From assembly GCF_000024345.1 (NCBI RefSeq), contig NC_013729.1, positions 930,001 to 994,000 on the forward strand: a stretch of 64,000 nucleotides of DNA. The letters run 5' to 3'. The notes below the pieces were generated by a model. The model saw only the letters and a program-made list of their open reading frames with translations. It did no database searches and was not told where the DNA came from. The position numbers were made by a program, and so were the translations under genes. The DNA is from Kribbella flavida DSM 17836 (GTDB taxonomy: Bacteria; Actinomycetota; Actinomycetes; Propionibacteriales; Kribbellaceae). How positions within the stretch are numbered: position 1 is the first letter of the stretch; each line of letters begins with the position of its first letter. Below are positions 56,796 through 64,000 of this stretch, one piece after another.

Positions 56796-57953
56796 CTACT
56801 TCTCGTCCAGCCCGTCCGGCCGCAGGGGTACCAGCTGCCGGGCCTCGTCGTACGTCGTACCGGTCAGCTCGAGCAGGTCGACGACGGTGGAGCGGATCTG
56901 GCCGAGCACCACCACCCCGGACAGCGAGGCCGGGATCGGCATCACCGCGGTCCGGCGGCCCAGCTCGCCGAGCACCCGGTGGGCGGCGACGTCGGCGTGC
57001 GGCTCGAACAGCGACTCCGCGATCAGCCGGGTGCCGTCCGCGAGGCGCTCCAGCAGCATCGGGTACTCGGCCGGCATCTTCTCGTCCCGCCAGACCGAGA
57101 CCGCGCACCGACGGACCAGCACCCGGATGTTGCGGATCGCCCGGTCCAGCGGCACCACCAGGTCGGCGATCTCCTGGACCCGGCCACGGTGCCGGCGCCG
57201 GAACGGCGACAGCCGGACCACCGCGACCCCCTCGTCGGCGGCGCTGCGCAGGTCGTCCAGCAGCGACTCGCTGGCCCGGGCCCGGCGCAGCGCGTCGGTG
57301 ACGGCGTCCTCGTCGCCGGTGCGCAGGCCGTCGGCGGTCTCCACCAGGATCGCGGCCAGCTCGTTCAGCACCGCGGAGGCCTGTTGCCGGGGGCGACGGA
57401 TCGCGGCGGCCGGGGCGATGGTGGCGGCCGCCAGCGCGACCACGCCGCCGAGCGCGGCGTCCAGCCAGCGGCTGAACCCGGCGCCCGGGTCGGGCAGCAG
57501 GGTGGTGACGATCGCGGCCTGCACGCCGGCCTGGGTGGTCATCAGGGTGCCGGCGCCGAGCAGCACCGCGAGGCTCATCGCCAGCGCGATCACGAAGACG
57601 ATCTGGACCACGCCGGTGCCGAAGAACGTGACGAACAGGTCGCCGACGCCGACGCCGACGGCCACCCCGACCATCACCTCGGCCACCCGGCGCAGCCGCT
57701 GGCCGAAGCTGAACCCGAGACAGACCATCGCCGCGACCGGCGCGAAGAACGGCTGCGGGTGGCCGACGGCGTACCGGGCCAGCGCCCAGGCGACCCCGGC
57801 CGCCAGCGCGCACTGGACGATGAAGAAGATCCGGTCCCGCCAGCGGTCCACCCGGCGGCGCACCGAGGCCCGGGACCGGCGGGCAGCCTGCGGCGCGATG
57901 TCGTCGCGCAGCTCGCGCAACTGCTCCAGCGTCAGCCTGACCGGGTCCACCAC
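56796..57953 (-). CDS. FUSC-family (aromatic acid exporter-like) membrane protein
   Basis: A 385-residue protein of the FUSC/ArAE type. Residues about 42-185 contain six closely packed helices (IFFIVQCALAAGVAWALARY, PFFAPVAAMVCLGFSFGQRL, VMVGVAVGVGVGDLFVTFFG). The Gly/Val-rich VGVAVGVGVGD is characteristic. The C-terminal half is a soluble helical domain. The family exports aromatic acids or fusaric acid in some bacteria. The ATG at 57953 was taken. It is divergent from the DUF5709 gene. Confidence 0.82.
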   Translation of the reverse strand: MVDPVRLTLEQLRELRDDIAPQAARRSRASVRRRVDRWRDRIFFIVQCALAAGVAWALARYAVGHPQPFFAPVAAMVCLGFSFGQRLRRVAEVMVGVAVGVGVGDLFVTFFGTGVVQIVFVIALAMSLAVLLGAGTLMTTQAGVQAAIVTTLLPDPGAGFSRWLDAALGGVVALAAATIAPAAAIRRPRQQASAVLNELAAILVETADGLRTGDEDAVTDALRRARASESLLDDLRSAADEGVAVVRLSPFRRRHRGRVQEIADLVVPLDRAIRNIRVLVRRCAVSVWRDEKMPAEYPMLLERLADGTRLIAESLFEPHADVAAHRVLGELGRRTAVMPIPASLSGVVVLGQIRSTVVDLLELTGTTYDEARQLVPLRPDGLDEK

Positions 57954-58048
57954 CCCATCATCACCTCTGCCGTACGCCGGGACGCCGCGGCCCGGGTGGT
58001 GTCGCCGGCCGGCTTGCTTCGGGCCGGGCGGCCAGTCAGGGTGGGGCC

Positions 58049-58552
58049 ATGACCGAGAACAACCGTGAGGACTACGGCAGCTACAGCGTCGACGACGAGG
58101 ACCAGTTGCAGCCGCAGGACACTCTCAACGACCGCGGTGTCGACGACCTGCTGGACGAGGGCTACTCGCCGCCCGAGAAGTGGTCGGCCGGCGAGGGCTT
58201 CGGCACCACCGCGGACGAGGCGCTGCAGGGCGAGACGCTGGACCAGCGGCTGTCCCAGGAGGAGCCCGACGTCGACCCGTACGCCGAGGAAGGCGAGAAC
58301 GTCGGTGGCCCGGAGGTCGGCGGCGTGCGCTCCGGCCGGCTGGTCGCACCGGACGAGGGCGCCCACGAGGACGAGGAGAAGGACCTGATCGCCTCCGACG
58401 TCGGCTTCGACGGCGCCGCGGCGAGCGCGGAGGAGGCCGCCGTGCACGTGGTGGACGACGACGAGCCGTTCACGCTCGACGACGAGGACGAGACCGACCT
58501 GCAGGACGTCCGCGACGTCGACCTCGGCGACGTGGGTGACCCGGAGAACTGA
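58049..58552 (+). CDS. DUF5709 domain protein
   Basis: A 167-residue, very acidic and probably disordered protein. DQLQPQDTLNDRGVDDLLDEGYSPPEKWS is the DUF5709 signature. GETLDQRLSQEEPDVDPYAEE and VRSGRLVAPDEGAHEDEEKDLIASDVGFDGAAASAEEAAVH follow. The family is actinobacterial and uncharacterised. Its stop (58550-58552) directly abuts the stop of the convergent P450 gene (58555-58553), so there is no intergenic terminator. Confidence 0.9.
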   Translation: MTENNREDYGSYSVDDEDQLQPQDTLNDRGVDDLLDEGYSPPEKWSAGEGFGTTADEALQGETLDQRLSQEEPDVDPYAEEGENVGGPEVGGVRSGRLVAPDEGAHEDEEKDLIASDVGFDGAAASAEEAAVHVVDDDEPFTLDDEDETDLQDVRDVDLGDVGDPEN

Positions 58553-59884
58553 TCAGCCCCGCGGGGTGACGACGACCTCGCAGCCGCGGGACGGGACCAG
58601 GGTCACGTTCCGCGGCTGCGCTGTTTCCGGCTCCGGGCGGACCGGGTGCACGTCGTACCGGCTGAGCGTGGCGCGGAGGATCTCGGTCGCCTCCAGCAGC
58701 GAGAAACCGGCGCCGATGCACCGACGGGCACCACCGCCGAACGGGATCCAGGTCCCGGCCGCGGGCGGGTCCTCGGACAGGAACCGGTCCGGGCGGAACT
58801 CGCCGGCCGCCGGGTAGTGCTCGCCGTCGGCGTGCACCAGCCCCAGCGCGGCCATGATCGTGGTGCCGCGCGGCAACCGGTAGCCGGCCAGGTCGACGGT
58901 CTCGGTCAGCCGGCGACCGACCTGGTAGACCACCGGGTGCAGCCGCAGCGACTCCTTGGTGATCGCCTCCAGCCGTTCGTCGTCGCCGGAGTCAGCCGCC
59001 CGTTGTGCCGCGGCCAGCTCGTCGGGGCGCCGGGCCAGCTCGTGGAACGCCCAGGCCAGCCCGGTCGCGGTCGTTTCGTGCCCGGCCAGGAGCAGGGTGA
59101 CCAGCTGGTCGCGCAGCTCCACGTCCGACCAGCTGCCCGCGGCCAGCAGCCGGCTCAGCACGTCGTTGCGGCCGGCAACGTCATCGCGGCGGCGGGCGAT
59201 CTCGTCGTACAGGATCTCGTCGACCCGGCGCTGGGTCTCCAGGTAGGTGCGCCACGGCGGCAACCGCAGCAGCTGCGGGTAGAAGCCGCCGAGCATGATG
59301 ATCGGCCGGACCGCGACGATCCGGTCGACCAGCGGCCGCAGTTCTGCCAGCCGGGCCGAGTCGGTCACCCCGAACACCACCTGCAGGATCACCTCGAGGG
59401 TGAGGTCGCGCATCCGGTCGTGCAGCCGGAACGGTTGGCCGACCGGCCAGGACTCCACCTCGGCGCGGGCCAGGTCGGCGATCATGCCGGCGTACCCGCG
59501 CAGTGCGTTGCCGAGAAAGGCCGGCATCAGCTGGCGGCGCGTCCGGGCGTGGTCCTCGTCGTCGATCAGCAGCAGCGAGTGGTCGCCCATGATCGGCTTG
59601 AGCACCTGGTTGCCCTCGCCGGCGTGCATCACCGTCGGCGGCGTGGTGAACACGTCCCGGATGTCCTCGGGCCGGCTCAGCACCACCACCACGCGGCTCG
59701 ACGGGACCAGCCGGATGGTGAAGACGTCGCCGTACCGGGCGCGCATCCGGGGAAAGAAGGTCTTGCGGTGCCCGGCGAAGAGCACGGTCTGCACCAGCGT
59801 CGGCCACTTCGGCCCCGGCGGCAGCGTGCGCGCGGTCTGCCGATCGAGCGTGCGAGCACCGAGCAAGGGCGTCGGCTCGGCCAT
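58553..59884 (-). CDS. Cytochrome P450
   Basis: A 443-residue P450. The I-helix oxygen-activation motif is LLLAGHETTATGL, the ExxR motif is KESLRLHPVV, PDRFL precedes the heme loop, and the heme ligand is Cys389 in FGGGARRCIGAG. TLPPGPKWPTLVQTVLF near the start is a Pro-rich hinge without a membrane anchor. The AGHETTA form and overall layout resemble CYP1xx/fatty-acid- or terpene-type bacterial P450s, but the substrate is unknown. The ATG at 59884 was chosen. No ferredoxin gene is adjacent. It lies downstream of the 87-bp palindrome on the same strand as the mannosidase. Confidence 0.93.
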   Translation of the reverse strand: MAEPTPLLGARTLDRQTARTLPPGPKWPTLVQTVLFAGHRKTFFPRMRARYGDVFTIRLVPSSRVVVVLSRPEDIRDVFTTPPTVMHAGEGNQVLKPIMGDHSLLLIDDEDHARTRRQLMPAFLGNALRGYAGMIADLARAEVESWPVGQPFRLHDRMRDLTLEVILQVVFGVTDSARLAELRPLVDRIVAVRPIIMLGGFYPQLLRLPPWRTYLETQRRVDEILYDEIARRRDDVAGRNDVLSRLLAAGSWSDVELRDQLVTLLLAGHETTATGLAWAFHELARRPDELAAAQRAADSGDDERLEAITKESLRLHPVVYQVGRRLTETVDLAGYRLPRGTTIMAALGLVHADGEHYPAAGEFRPDRFLSEDPPAAGTWIPFGGGARRCIGAGFSLLEATEILRATLSRYDVHPVRPEPETAQPRNVTLVPSRGCEVVVTPRG

Positions 59885-59971
59885 GCCACCTCCCGAAATC
59901 GGGCTCTGGACCGACAACGCTACGACAGCCCGGTGAACGCCGGGCGGCCCAGCACACCTCGGCCGAGCGAA

Positions 59972-60058
59972 CTCTCGTGGGTTAACCCCCCGAACGCAGG
60001 GTTGGCCCCCCAGAATCTGGGAGGCCAACCATGCATCTGACGGGTTAACCCACGAGAG
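59972..60058. repeat. 87-bp nested palindrome (REP/MITE-like or terminator)
   Basis: The outer arms CTCTCGTGGGTTAACCC (59972-59988) and GGGTTAACCCACGAGAG (60042-60058) are a perfect 17-bp inverted repeat. Centred on the same base (60015), an inner hairpin pairs GGTTGGCC (60000-60007) with GGCCAACC (60023-60030) and CCCAG with CTGGG around AAT. Equal 11-base segments separate the two stems. Within each half GGGTTnnCCCCCC recurs at a 20-base period. It lies between the P450 start and the alpha-mannosidase end. It could terminate the mannosidase transcript, but the regular nested design suggests a repeated palindromic element. Confidence 0.6.
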
Positions 60059-60109
60059 CCGTGGGACGGCCGTGCGGCCCCGGCGATCGGCGGGAGACGG
60101 CGTGCTGGG

Positions 60110-63100
60110 TCAGGCGCGGGTGAAGCGCAGGGTGAGGATCTGGAACGGGCGGAGCTCGAAGGACACACCGCCGTCGACCAGCTCGCGGTCGGCCAGGTGC
60201 CGCTCGAGCAGGTCGACCTCGGTCACCGCACCGGCCGCGAAGCCCGGCCGGACGGTCGCCCGGGACCGGCCGCCGCTGGACTCGTAGAGCCGGACGACGA
60301 CGTCGCCGGACTGGTCGTCGGCCAGCTTGACCGCCTCGACGATCACGTTGCCGTTGCTCACCTCGACCAGCGGCGCGACGCCCTCGGCGCCGGTGACGAC
60401 GCGCTCCGGCAGGTTGATCCGGTAGCCCTCCTCGATCGCCTCCGGGATCCCGGCGCCGACCACCAGCGCGTGGTGCACGGTGTGCACGCCCTGGTCGGTC
60501 TGCGGGTCGGGGAACCGCGGCGCCCGGATCAGCGAGGTGCGGATCGTGGTGGTGGTGCCGCCGTCCTCGCGCGCGGTCCGGTTGATGTCGTGGCCGTACG
60601 TCGAGTCGTTGACCATGGCAACGCCGTACCCGTGCTCGGCGACGTGCACCCAGCGGTGCGCCGCGATCTCGAACTTCGCCGCGTCCCACGAGGTGTTCTG
60701 GTGGGTCGGCCGGAAGATGTGCCCGAACTGGGTCTCCGAGGCGGACCGGTCGGCGTGCACGTCGACCGGGTACGCCGCCTTGAGGAACTTCTCCGACTCG
60801 TGCCAGTCGACGCAGGTTTCGATGTCGACCCGCTTGGTGCCCGGCCGGACCCGCAGCGTCTGCACGATGCTGGACCGGTTGAAGGACCGCTTGACCACCA
60901 CCGTGGCCACACCGTCCTCGGTGCCGAAGTCGACGGTGTCCACCTCGGTGATGTCGCGGACGTTGTTCTTGTAGAACGAGTCGACGTCCCAGGCGTCCCA
61001 CTGGTTCGGGGTGTCCACGTGCAGCTGCAGCAGGTTGGCCGCGGTGCCCGGGGCGATCACCTCGCGCTCGGCGGTCACGTCGTACAGGGAGATGATCAGG
61101 CCGCGGTCGTCGACGGTGACCCGGATCAGGCCGTTGTCGAGCACGTTGCCGTCGACGGTGGCCGCCTGGCCCTCGCCGGTGGCGATGCCGGCGCCGAGGG
61201 CCGGGACGCCGCCGCGGGCGTGCGGTGCGGCGTTGAAGACGATCTGCGCCGAGCCCTCGCCGGCCAGCGCCTGCTGGGCCTTGGCGATGATCGCGTTCAG
61301 CTCCTCGGCCAGCGCGGCGTACGTCGCCTCGGCCTCGCGGTGCACCCAGGCGATCGAGCTGCCCGGGAGGATGTCGTGGAACTGGTTCAGCAGCACCGAC
61401 TTCCAGATCCGGTCCAGGTCCTCGTACGGGTAGCTGTCCAGCTTGCCCGCCACCACGGCCGCCGCGGACCACAGCTCGGCCTCCCGCAGCAGGTGCTCGC
61501 TGCGCCGGTTGCCCTGCTTGGTCTTGGCCTGCGAGGTGTACGTCGCCCGGTGGATCTCCAGGTAGAGCTCGCCCGACCAGACCGGGGCGTTCGGGTACTC
61601 CTCCTCGGCGGCGGTGAAGAACTCGGTCGGCGACTCGATCGTCACCCGCGGCGAGGACTCCAGGTTCGCCACCCGGCGCGCGGTCGCGACGAACTCGCGG
61701 GTCGGGCCGCCACCGCCGTCGCCGTAGCCGAACGGGACCAGCGACCGGGTCGCGGCGCCGTTCTCGGCGAAGTTGCGCTGGGCGTGCGCGAGCTCCCGGC
61801 CGGACAGGTCGGAGTTGTAGGTGTCGATCGGCGGGAAGTGGGTGAACACCCGCGTGCCGTCGAGACCCTCCCACTGGAAGGTGTGGTGCGGGAAGCGGTT
61901 CTCCTTGTTCCAGGAGATCTTCTGGGTCAGGAACCACTTCGAGCCGGACAGCTTGACCAGCTGCGGCAGCGCGGCGGTGTAGCCGAACGAGTCCGGCAGC
62001 CAGACCTCCTGGGTGTCGATGCCGTACTCGTCCAGGAAGAACCGCTTGCCGTGCACGAACTGACGGGCCAGCGCCTCGCCGCCGGGCAGGTTGGTGTCGG
62101 ACTCGACCCACATGCCGCCCACCGGCACGATGGTGCCGTCGGCAACCGCCTTCTTCAGCCGCTCCCACACCTCGGGGTAGTTGTCCTTCACCCAGGCGTG
62201 CTGCTGGGCCTGTGAGAACGCGAAGACGAGCTCCGGGTACTCCTCGGCCAGCGTGGCGACGTTGGACACCGTGCGGGCCACCTTGCGGCGGGTCTCGCGC
62301 AGCGGCCAGAGCCAGGCCGAGTCGATGTGTGCATGCCCGACCGCGGACAGCTGGTGGGCGCTGGCGTGCGCCGGCCGGCTCAGTACGTCGGTGAGCTGGG
62401 CGCGGGCCTCGACGGCGGTGCCGGCAACGTCCTCGTAGTCCAGCACGTCCAGGGCCCGGCTCAGCGCGCGGAGAATCTCCCGGCGGCGCGGCTCCTGCGG
62501 GGTCAGCTCCTTCTGCAGGCCGTCCAGTGCCTCGAGGTCGAGGATGAGGTTCCACACCTCGGCGTTGAAGATCGCCAGGTCGGCGCGGGTGAGCTGGTAG
62601 ATCGGCTTGCCGCCCGGCTCCGGCTTGTCGCCGAGGTCGTCGATCGGCGCGAACGCGTTCCAGCCGAGCACCTCGGGGTTGGCCGCGGCCTCGACGAAGA
62701 AGCTGATCTCGTCACCGGGCGCGGCCGGCGTACCGTCCGGGCCGAGGATGGACAGCGGCGCGTAGGTCTGCCGCGGGTGCAGGCCCTTCAGCGGTACGCC
62801 CGAGGTGGTGTGCACCAGGCCCTCCGCGGAGAAGCCCGGGCCACCGCTGAAGCCGAGGTCGATGACGGCCTCGATCTCCGCGCCGGCCCACTCGGCCGGC
62901 ACCTGGCCGCTGAACTTGAACCACGCGGTGCCCCAGGCCGGGCCCCACGGCAGGCCGATCTCGGCCGGCTCGTACTGCGCGGCGATCGCCTCGGCGGCGG
63001 GCACCGGCTCGCCCGGGGCGTGCCACACCTCGACGGTCAGCGGGACGGAGGCGCCGTAGACCGCGGGGCGGATCCGCTCCCGCAGGGCGCGCTTGAGCCG

Positions 63101-63130
63101 CTCCTCGATCAGTTGTCGGTCGTCGTGCAC
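60110..63130 (-). CDS. Alpha-mannosidase, glycoside hydrolase family 38
   Basis: A 1006-residue cytoplasmic GH38 enzyme. An N-terminal beta-sandwich (about 30-180) precedes the catalytic barrel. The zinc ligands begin at GHAHIDSAWLWP (His268, Asp270), the nucleophile is Asp380 in WLPDSFGYTAALPQL, and LLNQFHDILPGSSI gives another zinc His. A helical bundle and the large C-terminal beta domain complete the family layout. It releases mannose from alpha-mannosides, likely imported oligosaccharides. The ATG at 63130 was chosen. A LacI-type operator lies 50 bases upstream. Confidence 0.95.
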   Translation of the reverse strand: MHDDRQLIEERLKRALRERIRPAVYGASVPLTVEVWHAPGEPVPAAEAIAAQYEPAEIGLPWGPAWGTAWFKFSGQVPAEWAGAEIEAVIDLGFSGGPGFSAEGLVHTTSGVPLKGLHPRQTYAPLSILGPDGTPAAPGDEISFFVEAAANPEVLGWNAFAPIDDLGDKPEPGGKPIYQLTRADLAIFNAEVWNLILDLEALDGLQKELTPQEPRRREILRALSRALDVLDYEDVAGTAVEARAQLTDVLSRPAHASAHQLSAVGHAHIDSAWLWPLRETRRKVARTVSNVATLAEEYPELVFAFSQAQQHAWVKDNYPEVWERLKKAVADGTIVPVGGMWVESDTNLPGGEALARQFVHGKRFFLDEYGIDTQEVWLPDSFGYTAALPQLVKLSGSKWFLTQKISWNKENRFPHHTFQWEGLDGTRVFTHFPPIDTYNSDLSGRELAHAQRNFAENGAATRSLVPFGYGDGGGGPTREFVATARRVANLESSPRVTIESPTEFFTAAEEEYPNAPVWSGELYLEIHRATYTSQAKTKQGNRRSEHLLREAELWSAAAVVAGKLDSYPYEDLDRIWKSVLLNQFHDILPGSSIAWVHREAEATYAALAEELNAIIAKAQQALAGEGSAQIVFNAAPHARGGVPALGAGIATGEGQAATVDGNVLDNGLIRVTVDDRGLIISLYDVTAEREVIAPGTAANLLQLHVDTPNQWDAWDVDSFYKNNVRDITEVDTVDFGTEDGVATVVVKRSFNRSSIVQTLRVRPGTKRVDIETCVDWHESEKFLKAAYPVDVHADRSASETQFGHIFRPTHQNTSWDAAKFEIAAHRWVHVAEHGYGVAMVNDSTYGHDINRTAREDGGTTTTIRTSLIRAPRFPDPQTDQGVHTVHHALVVGAGIPEAIEEGYRINLPERVVTGAEGVAPLVEVSNGNVIVEAVKLADDQSGDVVVRLYESSGGRSRATVRPGFAAGAVTEVDLLERHLADRELVDGGVSFELRPFQILTLRFTRA

Positions 63131-63179
63131 GAAATCATCCTCCGCTGACAGGGTTCGCGGCCATCCCGGCCGACTGTGT

Positions 63180-63193
63180 TGACAACGCTGTCA
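63180..63193. promoter_or_regulatory. LacI-type operator upstream of the alpha-mannosidase
   Basis: TGACAACGCTGTCA has arms TGACA/TGTCA around ACGC, symmetric at 12 of 14 positions with a central CG. It is 50 bases upstream of the mannosidase ATG. The layout matches the sites at 3341 and 21148. Confidence 0.5.
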
Positions 63194-63197
63194 CAGA

Positions 63198-63240
63198 TCA
63201 CCCGGGCGCGTCCAGACGCCAGCTGTCCGCGCCCGGGTGA
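63198..63240. promoter_or_regulatory. 13-bp GC-rich inverted repeat in the mannosidase/TAXI gap
   Basis: TCACCCGGGCGCG (63198-63210) and CGCGCCCGGGTGA (63228-63240) pair perfectly around 17 bases. It lies between two divergent genes, so it is not a gene-end terminator. It may be a transcription barrier or an operator. Confidence 0.4.
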
Positions 63241-63309
63241 CAGCACGCCGTACAGGCCTGTGACGGGACCGCCATGGCGCGTGCTCCCGGCGCCCTCTAA
63301 GTTGTCCCC

Positions 63310-64000
63310 ATGGATCGCCCCCGCCTGCTGACCCGTCGCCACGCGCTGGGACTGGGGGCCGCGGCCGCCGCGTCCCTGAGCCTGCCGGGCTGCTCCCGCG
63401 GCCGCTCCGACGAACCGGCTCCGGCTGGTCCGGCCAAGTTCGCGACCGGCAACGAGGGCGGGGTCTACGCGATCTACGGCGCCGGTCTGGCCAAGCTGGT
63501 CAGCGAGGTGACCGGGGTGGCGATGACGCCGATCCTGACCGAGGGCTCGGTGGCGAACCTGCGCATGCTGTCCGCCGGCACCGCCGACATCGGCTTCAGC
63601 CTGTCCGACTCCGCGCTGGACGCCTGGGAGGGGACGCCGGGCACGCAGTTCGCGACCGGGTCGCTGCGGTCCCGCTTCACCGCGCTGGCCCGGACGTACG
63701 ACAACTACGTGCACGTGGTGGTGCCGACCGGGTCCGACGTGACGAGGTTTGAGGACCTCAACGGCAAGGTGGTCAGCATCGGGCCGCAGAACTCCGGCAC
63801 CCGGGTGGTGGCGCAGCGGATCCTGAACACCGCCGGAGTCAAGGTGATCCCGCGGTTCTTCGACCTGGAGACGGCCGTGCAGGCGCTGCAGGACAAGGTG
63901 CGCAATCCGAGAGCGGGCATCGACGCGCTGATCTGGAGCGGCGGTCTGCCGACCAAGCCGATCCTGGGGCTGCAGTCGACCACGGGGTTCCGGCTGGTCG
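63310..64000 (+). CDS. TAXI-family TRAP transporter solute-binding lipoprotein (partial)
   Basis: The first 230 codons of a gene running off the right edge. The leader MDRPRLLTRRHALGLGAAAA has twin Arg and continues to a lipobox LSLPGC, so it is a lipoprotein, probably Tat-exported. FATGNEGGVYAIYGAGLAKLV is the TAXI opening. ILTEGSVANLRMLSAGTADIGFSLSD and DLNGKVVSIGPQNSGTRVVAQRIL are family segments. TAXI proteins bind glutamate-like or other carboxylates for TRAP transporters; the membrane subunit would be expected beyond the window. The ATG at 63310 was chosen; no clear ribosome site precedes it. Confidence 0.88.
   Translation, partial: MDRPRLLTRRHALGLGAAAAASLSLPGCSRGRSDEPAPAGPAKFATGNEGGVYAIYGAGLAKLVSEVTGVAMTPILTEGSVANLRMLSAGTADIGFSLSDSALDAWEGTPGTQFATGSLRSRFTALARTYDNYVHVVVPTGSDVTRFEDLNGKVVSIGPQNSGTRVVAQRILNTAGVKVIPRFFDLETAVQALQDKVRNPRAGIDALIWSGGLPTKPILGLQSTTGFRLV

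Noticed and set aside
60197..62215. A long plus-strand frame antisense to alpha-mannosidase
   Set aside because: No recognisable domain and a composition typical of antisense frames in 70% GC DNA.
1..64000. tRNA, rRNA, CRISPR array, insertion sequence, integrase or prophage genes
   Set aside because: No cloverleaf with conserved T-arm sequence, no regularly spaced repeats and no transposase, integrase or structural phage motif was seen in any gap or frame.

Overview
The window is GC-rich (roughly 70%), densely packed DNA from an actinomycete. GTG starts, leaderless-looking genes, Ku, a UdgX-type uracil-DNA glycosylase, F420-type LLM oxidoreductase, DUF5709, a GPGG-motif small membrane protein, fused E1 dehydrogenase and a SigB/SigF-type sigma factor all fit Actinomycetota. 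The mix of glycosidases, esterases and amino-acid catabolism most resembles Kribbella or a close relative (Propionibacteriales). That placement is inference from gene content, not a database result. No rRNA, tRNA, CRISPR array, transposase, integrase or phage gene is visible. This looks like chromosomal DNA rather than a mobile island.

Layout. 1-5.3 kb: GntR regulator fragment divergent from a YeiH-type exporter across a nested dyad, a GH2 glycosidase, a truncated epoxide-hydrolase homologue and an amidohydrolase. 5.3-8.0 kb: a small operon of HTH regulator, serine hydrolase, membrane protein and methyltransferase, with a 16-bp perfect palindrome at its head. 8.0-11.2 kb: a minus-strand cluster of two alpha/beta-fold esterases and an ATP-grasp protein. 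11.3-16.5 kb: MmcQ/YjbR protein, two-component system, VanY-like peptidase, a protein resembling a gyrase-A coil segment, and small conserved proteins. 16.6-19.05 kb: a translationally coupled pair of an ornithine-cyclodeaminase/mu-crystallin homologue and an aromatic-amino-acid-lyase homologue whose MIO-forming Ala-Ser-Gly reads Ser-Ala-Gly. 19.1-22.7 kb: PRC-barrel/DUF2382 stress protein behind a SigB-like promoter, 2-hydroxyacid dehydrogenase behind a LacI-type operator, wall-facing membrane protein, and DHFR-like protein.

22.7-26.4 kb: an ALDH, FAD amine oxidase and OCD-family operon with a perfect CRP-type site upstream, plausibly cyclic-imine or lysine/pipecolate catabolism. 26.5-33 kb: DUF1992, an orphan fused E1 alpha/beta dehydrogenase, a MarR/MFS pair, GNAT, a membrane protein and a DJ-1 protein. 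33-39.3 kb: LysR, Ku, a coiled-coil protein, a haloacid-dehalogenase-like hydrolase, CsbD, topoisomerase IB, a flavodoxin-like reductase and a basic Rho-N protein. 39.3-42.8 kb: zinc alcohol dehydrogenase plus phosphoketolase. 42.9-49.5 kb: sigma factor, UdgX, LLM oxidoreductase, small proteins and a RIO kinase. 49.7-56.4 kb: KstD-like flavoprotein, DUF5107 protein, TetR, secreted PI-PLC and OsmC. 56.4-64 kb: a structured intergenic region, FUSC transporter, DUF5709, P450, an 87-bp nested palindrome, GH38 alpha-mannosidase and the start of a TAXI solute-binding lipoprotein.

Two regulatory themes recur. Carbohydrate-related genes (GH2, hydroxyacid dehydrogenase, DUF5107, GH38) carry LacI-type palindromes although no LacI regulator is encoded here. 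Stress-type genes carry GNNT-N15-GGGTAC promoters matching the kind of sigma factor encoded at 42.9-43.7 kb. The best candidates for undescribed biology are the MIO-less lyase pair, the ATP-grasp/esterase cluster, the structured intergenic region at 56.4-56.6 kb and the 87-bp nested palindrome.
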